NCBI GenBank assembly: GCA_015039365.1
Contig: WION01000262.1
Location: 1-64,000, forward strand
DNA from: Amanita rubescens
Taxonomy: Eukaryota > Basidiomycota > Agaricomycetes > Agaricales > Amanitaceae
DNA length: 64,000 nucleotides
Direction: 5' to 3'
The translations under genes and the position numbers were made by a program. The notes under the pieces are model-generated. The model worked only from the letters and a program-made list of their open reading frames with translations. It searched no databases and had not been told where the DNA came from. Shown here one piece after another: positions 56,325-64,000 of this stretch. Positions within the stretch are counted from its first letter, which is position 1; every line of letters begins with the position of its first letter.

Positions 56325-57302
56325 TTACTCTTCCAAAAAGTCCGGGTCTTCCTCCATGAGTAGTTCTAGAAACTTTAAAAAAGAAGCAGCTGGAAATCCT
56401 ACAACGTTATTGTAATCTCCATCTATTTTACCGACGAGCACACTGCCGAGCCCCTGCATAACGTCAGTAATTATCGTAATACATGGTCAGACGCGCACCT
56501 GTATGGCGAAACCGCCAGCGCGGTCGATACCTTCCTGACTTTCGACGTAGGCCTCGATGAGATGTTTCGGATTATCCGGAAAATGGACGAGTGTTCTCTC
56601 TTCAATCGACCGTGTGCGATATCCGGGTGAGGTGAGTATAGGGTAGGCTGAGGGAATATGAGCACGATACGCAGTCTCCTAGAGAGAGTACTCACCCACT
56701 GTAACCCCTGTAACCACCTCGCATACATTTCCATTCAAGTCTAGCAGCATGCGCAAGTTGTCCGCCTTGTCAGTGGGCTTCTCTAGCAACTCTTGTTTCG
56801 CGTCCGGCGTTTCCTTGCGCAGAGTAGATGCTTGAGGTTGAGTAAGGACAACCGTGTCGGCTGGATTTTGTCTAGCACAAATCAAATCAAATTTTAAGAG
56901 AGAGAGGGCGTACCGGCAATAACGAGATCGGGTGCATTATTCGGGTCATCTTTCTTAACAATAATCAGGAGCGAGTATGAAGTGGTCAATATGATTGAGA
57001 CATACCACCATACGTTCATAAACTTCGACAGCCTTGTGCAACGCGGTCGCAACGGGATACTCATGTATATCCTCAAATTCACTCAGCGGAAGGTTTTCTT
57101 CAAATGTCGAAGGTACGATATCCGGCTGTAGGCCCTAGTAAAGTTGAAGCCGACTAAAGCGTTCCCTTGTCTGAGAGAAACGCACGATGGCGCGGAGGAT
57201 TTCTTTCCTTCTTGGGCTGTTTGAGGCGAGGACGATGCGTTTGTCTTTGAGTTTTTGAATGATGGGGATGGATAAGGCGTGCGGGAGGATGTGGTTCGGC
57301 AT
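56325..57302 (-). CDS. Maf/ASMTL-like nucleotide pyrophosphatase
   Basis: Maf-family hydrolase that cleaves non-canonical or modified nucleoside triphosphates. ATG at 57302: MPNHILPHALSIPII, then LASNSPRRKEILRA (the SPRR phosphate-binding motif). Intron, then GLQPDIVPSTFEENLPL, EYPVATALHKAVEVYERMV, then DLVIA joined across an intron to ADTVVL (catalytic Asp of the ADTVV motif), EKPTDKADNLRMLLDLNG, CEVVTGVTV, the segment around GFAIQGLGSVLVGKIDGDYN with VVGFPAASFFKFLELL, and stop at 56325. Five or six short introns. Ends 13 bp from the PIG-X stop (convergent) and starts 62 bp from the CRN gene (divergent). Confidence 0.92.
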
Positions 57303-57364
57303 TGTGGTGGGTCACGCGAGCTAGTTCACTCACGATTCCAATCCAAGTCACCATCCAAACAACC

Positions 57365-60300
57365 ATGCTTACCACTCCAGATCTCCGGCTTAAATGTCTC
57401 ATAGAAGACGAAGTTACCGTCTTTCCAGTTGACGTGGCGTGCAATGACGAGGTTAGCGATTTGAAGAAATTGATACAAAAGGAGCGAGCACAAAGGATGT
57501 TGGTCCTCACACTCTAGAATTGTGGAAGGTGAGCGCCATCGACGAGTCGCTATGTGAAATGACATTGCTTTTCTCAGCCCAAGGACTCCATCCCCATCGC
57601 CGCCAAGGCCGACACCCTCGCTAAACGTATCAGGGACCTGGGACCTGATTTTTCAAAATTTGCAGATAAATTAGACCCCTCGGAAATCGTCTCCAGTATC
57701 TTTACAAAGCAACCTCGCAGAGAATACATCCACATAATTGTAAAGGTCTCGCGTACCAGCGAGTAAGAGTGAATCTTCCAGCTGAGCGTTGCTGACAAGA
57801 TTCTGCCCTTCTGCCCACCACTTTCAATCTTGTCACGATTTCGAATCCTACGCCATGCATCCCTACCGTCCGTTTACCTTCTTCACATTCTATTTCCGCC
57901 TCCTCCCGCATTTTCCTCCTCATCTACTCACTCATTTCTCTTCATCGTCCATTTCCCCTCTTTCCGATCCCGACCCTTTCTCTCCGTTCGTTATCTTCCC
58001 CGCGTCCAATCTCCTTTAGGTGGCAACGAAAAAATGAGCTTTACTCCATCCAACTCCACTGCTAATATTAATGAGGAGATCGGAGAAGAGCTCAAGTCGC
58101 TTCAACCGGCAGTCGAGGCGTTTCTGAAAAATCCTGAGTTGCCCATCTGGGCTCCTCCGCAGCACACTATGCCAGACATACATAAATTTATTACGGAGCT
58201 TCGAATACCAACCTATTCCAATGGCAAACCAAGTCTTTTACTTCATGGTCTCGATAAGTGCGATGGCAAGAAAATTCAAGGGGTGTTTGAGGGTGCTACA
58301 CCCCTGTATGTAGTTATAACTTCTCCGAACTTTCTTTCACGCACAATTGCAGGTGTATCTGCAACACATCTGGATCGGGTAAAACCCGGCGCATCATGGA
58401 AGCCCTCACGAAATATTGGGGTTTCTATCTTGTTGCAACTCCGGATGCGAATGGCGTTGGCATTCGAGATTTGCACGACGCCTTAGAATTAGTCGCTCGT
58501 TATCGGGAATGGGTCCCCGACCTTAGAGCACTCGCTTCCGAGAAACGTACTAATCAGAACAGTATAAACAACCAAATTGCATATAGGGCCTTTTGGAGAG
58601 TCCTGGCTGCGCGGATAGTGGTTTTTGAGCTTTTCCTACAGGTTGCAACCCAGATCGATGGGGCATTGCAGGCGAAGCATAAGCGTATCTGGTTGTTGTT
58701 CCAGTTGTTCGACCAACTAAACCCTCAGGGCGGAGGCTCGCACTCATTTATCCAGATCATCAATAGGCTTCGTAACGCCTCGGATGACGCTCTCGATGCA
58801 TTGGTTAATCGCCTTGATGTCATTATTAAGAAATATTTCCCTCACTCCCGGCCCATATTGGGGCTCGACGAAGCACAGTGGGCTGCCAGATCATATCCCT
58901 GTTCCGGCATGTCATCCTCCAACTCCGGAGCATTTCGATCAATAATCCGCGAAATGGTTAGAGCCTTCACCAATGCACCGGTCAAGATCGTTGTATCAGG
59001 TGTGTCGCTAGCAGACCTAGAGGATAGCGTAGCCTCTGGAGTCGGGAAATCTACTCATAAAGTCAAAGTGTTTCATGAGCTTGGGATGTTCGACACCTGG
59101 CCGAAACTGAAGCTATTCCTTGAACGCTATGTCCCGGCTTCCATTTTAAACACCCCTTCATGGCGTTGCCTTCAGAAGCGGATGCAAGAATACCTTCGGG
59201 GTCGGTGAGTTAGAGCCGTCATTTTTGACTGTGCAAGTCTCATTGGCAATAGATATCGCTTCACTGTATCCCTTCTGGAGCTCTTCCTGATGAATGGCCT
59301 GCAATCGCCACACAAATTATTGAATAAATATCTGGAACAGCATATCACTTGTCCCCCAGGCGACACTGGTCTCCCCTTTACTTCGGATGAACCTGACCTT
59401 CGCATTAAGGTTGAATTGAAGGGTTTCGATTGGGAGAGGCTCCGGTTAAGTTCGCTTTTGTCGTTCATTCTGGTTCCTCTCTCTGACATTGAGCAGATTC
59501 GATCGCAACTCAGGATTGTGCAATCCCACTTGATTAAGGGGGAATCTCCGCACTACGGGCCCGTTACTGCCAAACTTGTCGAATATGGGATAGCTCGTCT
59601 TCGTGAGGATCACGACGGGCAAATAGTTGAACCACTCGCATTTCTATCGGCAATACAGTGGTTCGAGGCTCATGACATCACAAAACTGTCTGCAAACATA
59701 CGACTACGAGGTGGTGATGGGAATTCACGTGGATATGCTTTCGAGAATGCAATGGTTCTTTACTTGCTTCGAGGGTTGGGAACTCCAGTTTTTCTCAACA
59801 CGATTTTCCACTTTCACCCCGAATTCACTCCTTCATGGGCAGATGAAAAGGCTCAGATTCAAGTTGTTGCACGTCTCGGTGGCAACTATATACCTGTGAA
59901 CATTATGGGAGAAGCTCCACAAAACCCAGGTCTTTGCATTGTCCATTATGCGGAAACTATTGATGACGTTATAAACTGGATTGAAATTCTTGATCCTGCC
60001 CCAGCAATACTTATTTCAAGCAATTTATTTGGCCTGGATGTTTTATTAAAGGTCAAGTTATGGTCAGAATCAACAGCTAAACCTAGGATTGTCATTGTGA
60101 TGGCCCAACTCAAGTCCTACACCCGTGGTAACAAAGCAACCCTAGATGCGCAGATGCTTAGCAAAACTCTCACTTCTCTGCATCCAGAGCACTGGTCCAA
60201 GCAATTGGTGAGTCGGTTAGTTTGGTCACTTTCTTTGGCTCATTAGGACTCTTGTGGTAGCCACTCCAACAACGTCAGAAACTCATCAATACCGTAAAAA

Positions 60301-60530
60301 AATATGATGTCCTCCGTGTTGTAGCCGGCTCCCCATTGACTCCCGATTTCGGGTCAGAAGCAAATTCTGTCACACAGGCCATTAGTAGGTTTGACTCAAG
60401 TGATGCACTATCATGGATCAACCTAGAGCCATTTCTCCAATTTTTTGGGTTGGAAGGTGAGGCTTTGAATGTGCTCAAACTGATGGAGAGCGCGCTTGCC
60501 CGCAAGCGAAAAGCGAGTGAGATGAGCTAA
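57365..60530 (+). CDS. Crinkler (CRN)-type protein: ubiquitin-like header plus P-loop NTPase; header frameshifted
   Basis: Exons read in order: header LRLKCLIEDEVTVFPVDVAC, then HTLELWKP, SIPIAAKADTLAKRIRDLG, DLSKFADKLDP-like text and REYIHIIVK, the pattern of fungal Crinkler N-termini. A 267-nt pyrimidine-rich stretch (57753-58019) is read as an intron. The next exons give PELPIWAPP, then NTSGSGKTRRIMEAL (Walker A, about 58362-58401), a long helical region, LGLDEAQWAARS (Walker B type) and VVSGVSLADLE, and the C-terminal part ends ARKRKASEMS at 60530. Between about 57485 and 57492 the header changes frame by one base with no room for an intron, so as written it is broken or the assembly has an error. 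CRN proteins occur as effectors or intracellular conflict proteins; in fungi their role is not established. An alternative is a separate header pseudogene and an NTPase gene starting at ATG 58034. Confidence 0.75.
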
Positions 60531-61558
60531 TGGAGCCTATCAACTCCCTGTATTAAACATGTATGACCAGACTAATTCAAAAAAACGAGCCTTCCATTGA
60601 TGTATTGTTTATCTCCCAAGAACACAGTATTCCGAGGCCGAAGTGAAGCAGGCGATATTGTGCACAAGGACACGTCGTATGCGATAGGGATAGCAATAAA
60701 ATTAAGGGTAATAGCGTTGTCGACTGGGCGGGTAAAAGCTAGGACGGATAGTCGGTGACTGCGGAGGCCGACATGATCGTAGGATTGACGTCGTCATCGA
60801 GACGCCCAGAAAAGGGAGAGGATGACATGGACAATTGGCAACATCAGGGATGTATGCGTCATGCAAAGTGAGGCTCGAGGGCACACACGCGGGCAAGCAA
60901 CAGACGTGAGCTGAGACAAGGACATGCGACACCAGTCATGCTTCAGGTGATGCGCAGCAAACAACAGAATAGGTAGGGCTCGTGGACAAGTGTGTGTGTT
61001 AGCTAAGACCAGGACGCGAAATGCACAGGCGCAGTAACGATTGACGGTATCAGAGCGCCAGAAAGAGACGAAGCAAAGAGCGACGTTTCCGATCCGAGTC
61101 AATGTGCGCTACGAGCTCTTCGAAAGGTGTCATCAGCAGTCGGCAAGATGACAAGTGCGTGTGTTAGCAGGACCCTGGAATATCAGCACAAAGGTTAGCG
61201 ACGAAAATTGCCCGTTTTTGGACCTTCCTGCCCGCACCTGTTTTGGGTCCTCGAGGAAAGTTTTGTCCGAATTTTCCCCGGCCACCACCACTGTGGCGGC
61301 CCAAATGTGTCCGCACCCATGACCTGGCGGCCTTCATAGCCTACATAGTACATGGTCGTAGAGGTAGATAACAGCACGCGTTGATGTGAATGGTTGGTCC
61401 TGCCAGAGTCGTACTATGGGCTAGTACCGGCCTTGTGCTTGATCTGTAGGTGACGGAGACGTAATGAGGTCTCGACGCCAACACAAAAGCTGGTGTGGTC
61501 CGGAGGTTTTTGCTGTGCGCGTATAAAAAAATAATTATGTATGGTAAAATATCGTCTC
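60531..61558. other. Intergenic between CRN and Uds1 genes
   Basis: About 1 kb with no gene seen. Loosely repeated words (GTGTGTGTTAGC at about 60990 and GTGCGTGTGTTAGC at about 61155; ACACGCGGGCAAGCAA near 60890). No transposon ends or RNA gene recognised. Confidence 0.4.
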
Positions 61559-63999
61559 TTATCTCTTCAGTTCGTTCATCAACGCCAGTCTCTGCGACTG
61601 TTCAGACATCCGCATCGCGTTCACCTCCGTCTCCGCTGCCAACAGCTGGTTCCGACACTCGGCTAGCTGTACCTCCAATTGCTTACGGATTTTGTCAGGT
61701 CCGCCAGCTACCTCCTCGGCAAGTGTTCAGCGTACGTGCACTGAGCGTGTTGTTGGCATCTGTGAGCTGCCGCAACGTCTCAGCCTGCTCCGCCGCGTAT
61801 GCTTCAAATTCCTGCTTCTCCTCTTCGAGATGATCTGCGGCATCCTGTGGGAACTGCATTTCTTCCTGTCTGCACGCATGCACATCTCAGCCTACGTGGC
61901 GATCAAAACGTCACAAAAGACTCACATTTGCATCATCCTCGTCATCAATGCGGCATTCCTCTCTTCCAACGTCTTCACTTGCTTCTGGTACGTTTCAAGT
62001 GAGTTTGTTCCATCCAGCGCAAGCCTTTGAGCCCTATCCGCATTCTGCCTCAGCATATCGTGCACTTGCGCGAATCGAATCAGTCTCTCAATCAACGAGC
62101 GATCATCTGCAATCAATGCCTGCACTCTTGCAGCAAATGCTTCGAAAGTGAACGGTCCACCTGCCCCTTCGGCATGTGACGAGCCAGCCCGTGCAGACTC
62201 GTATAGCGTCTTCAAGGATCGCACGTCCAGATCTGCAATAGATTTCGCCCCGGACGAGACATTTCCAATAGGCGATCCCGTACGGAACCCCCGCTGAATT
62301 AGCAAACTTGGCAGCCCGAACCGCTGGAGAAGGGAGGATATTCCACAGAGGCAAGAGGATGGACGTAACTTTAGCAACGCTTACGTCAAGAGGAACGTTG
62401 ATCTCTACCGGAGGTAGAGGAGCAGGTGGCTGCGCAGGAGATTCAGTAAGACGCCTGTTGAGTTCAAGCCGTCGTCGTACCCCGAGCTCTCCTGGCCTCC
62501 TCTAGTTCCATCTGTAAGGCTTCCCGCTTGTTCAAACCGCTTCGGACGTCGTTTTCCAGTCGTCGTCGCAGTAACGTCCCACTCTTCTTCGGCTTGTGCA
62601 TGCATTTCCAGCTTGCTATGGACCTTTTGCAGATGGGAACCAATAGCTTGCACTAGTCCCGGCAGCGACGAATCCCTGGAGAAGAACGCAATCTCATGTG
62701 CCTGCATGAGCTCATCCACGGCAGCGAGCCCATCCTCCAGCTCCTGGCCTGCTGCCCGCAAAATCTCCAAATCTTCTTCCTTCTGCCTCTCCAGCTCTTC
62801 CTGTAGCCTAGCCAGGTCCTCCATCTTTTCATCCTGCGCTGCAGCTCGCTCTCTTTCCCACTGTTCTCGTTCGTCTGACCAAGCTCTGCCTTTTTTCTAT
62901 CTCCTCCGACAAAGCTTGCATTGTCTCTTCCTTTTTTTCCTCCAGTTCCCTCCGACTTTTCTCCTTCTCCTCAGACAAAGCATTCACCAGTTGTTTTATC
63001 TCCTCTTCTTTCTGCCGCTCCTCCAGTCGTATTCGTTCCTCTTTCCATTGATTCCTGTAGTCAAGATGCTGCTGCTCGAGATTCTCCAACTTGGGCAACT
63101 CCCGCTCCAAAGCAGAAATGGTTTCCTCGGCACTTTGCAGCTCCAACGTCATCGTCGTCTCTACCTCTTGCTTTTCCAAACGCAAGACAGACAACTCTCG
63201 TTGTAGCTCGGCTTGCTTCTTGCCCGCAGCTGTCAAAGCCTCGGTTTCCGCCTTTAGCTTCTCCTCTAGAGTAGTTATTTCTGATGCAGCAGCATCTGGC
63301 GTCCTCGCTCGTTTCGGAATGATCGCATCGACATGTCCTGCAAACAAGTGTGCTCCGTCGAAACGAGTAGAGGTCGAAGCGGCCGACATCACTGATCTCG
63401 ATGGGGATAGGGATGGTGTACCGTTTTGGATGGGAGAGTTGTAACCAGAGTCGCAACACTCTGTTTTGGCGCCAACTTTTTCTCCATGTTCCGCACTGAG
63501 AGGCTGAGGACGCTCGCACGGTGCTCCATCAAGCGTCTATGCACCTCGTTGGCTCTGTGCGAGACACGCAGGAGTTCGGCTTGAGCAGTATCAACCCGCT
63601 TGTTTGTCGCTTCTAGTTGGTCCTCGGATTGCTTAGATACACTCTTGTTGGACGAGTTCATCTTGACCAGTGACTTTTCAGCATCCCGTATTTTGGTCTC
63701 TAGAGCAAGCTTCTTGGTTGTTGCACTAAGGCGGGATTGCAGAACATGATGCTCCTGTAATAACCTAACTGTTAAATATAACACGGAGATGGTTGAATGA
63801 TTATAAATCCCTACGAGCCTTTTTAAGTTCTTCCACCTCTTCCGAGGTAAGAATATCGTATTCCCGGCTATCGACCAGCAGACTGATAATCAACTCATCG
63901 CGAGTATTGAGTAACGTTGATGATCGTTTCCAATCTGGCCTCAAGTCTACCTCGGTATCAACCTTGGCCACAGACAATAAACGGCTTAGGCCTATATGA
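61559..63999 (-). CDS. Uds1-domain (up-regulated during septation) coiled-coil protein, 5' partial
   Basis: Gene continues past the right edge of the window; only its 3' part is present. Reading from the edge: NTRDELIISLLVDSREYDIL, TSEEVEELKKARR (Uds1 domain start), LLQEHHVLQSRLSATTKKLA, LETKIRDAEKSLVKMNSSN, EVHRRLMEHRASVLSLSVRN, then long coiled coils (EEKLKAETEALTAAGKKQAE, RLEERQKEEEIKQLVNALSE, LQEELERQKEEDLEILRAAG), a globular segment FTFEAFAARVQALIADDRSL, and a last coil ending with stop at 61559. Several short introns occur (for example at about 63785, 62380 and 61890). The family is named from fission-yeast septation expression; a structural or cytoskeletal role is likely but unproven here. 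Confidence 0.82.
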
Positions 64000-64000
64000 G

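Noticed and set aside
57830..58033. In-frame upstream extension of the CRN NTPase exon (Phe/Ser/Pro-rich peptide)
   Set aside because: The DNA is a pyrimidine-rich tract typical of an intron 3' region, and splicing from 57752 to 58020 keeps the header and NTPase in one frame.

Overview
The window is nuclear DNA of a filamentous basidiomycete, most likely a mushroom-forming agaricomycete. The support is genes split by many short GT-AG introns (about 45-60 bp), a large family of FunK1 (fungal-type) protein kinases, an AreA/Gaf1-type GATA factor, a Crinkler-type (CRN) NTPase gene, and hAT-like and tRNA-like repeat debris. No species can be named from sequence alone.

Layout. 1-3.1 kb: aldehyde dehydrogenase. 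3.2-9.3 kb: a tandem pair of FunK1 kinase genes, the first broken and the second intact. 10.4-15.0 kb: two conserved housekeeping or regulatory genes on the minus strand, the NatC catalytic subunit NAA30 and a two-finger GATA factor. 15-17.4 kb: no recognisable gene. 17.4-25.9 kb: intact FunK1-3, then truncated FunK1-4 and FunK1-5 separated by a 1.3-kb hAT-like element with an 8-bp target-site duplication. 25.8-41.7 kb: a decayed, duplicated accessory region. It holds two near-identical copies of a secreted lactonase-like gene (26.3 and 37.3 kb), FunK1 fragments, a P450 pseudogene, a dynein-stalk/kinase chimera, a palindromic element with tRNA-like promoters, and a BiP pseudogene. 42-48 kb: a small secreted-type gene candidate, a complete hAT element with a gutted transposase, an APH-family kinase and another kinase-fold gene. 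49.0-52.0 kb: intact FunK1-6. 52.6-57.3 kb: a compact conserved block, BiP/KAR2, LSM6, a PIG-X/PBN1-like gene and a Maf-like pyrophosphatase. 57.4-60.5 kb: a CRN gene with an N-terminal ubiquitin-like header and P-loop NTPase, apparently frameshifted in the header. 61.5 kb to the right edge: a coiled-coil Uds1 (up-regulated during septation) protein, 5' end outside the window.

How it fits together. Conserved single-copy genes (ALDH, NAA30, GATA factor, BiP, LSM6, PIG-X, Maf, Uds1) frame an accessory island of kinase-fold genes. Three full-length FunK1 genes share gene structure, a conserved 5' flank and an N-terminal region with RPD and E(I/V)K motifs that looks like a PD-(D/E)xK nuclease-type domain. 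At least five other FunK1 copies are at successive stages of decay. Shared lesions and shared junctions allow part of the duplication history to be read: one block carried the lactonase gene plus a FunK1 tail, and another probably carried FunK1 plus BiP. All exon boundaries were inferred by eye from splice consensus and homologous reading frames; none has been checked against transcripts.
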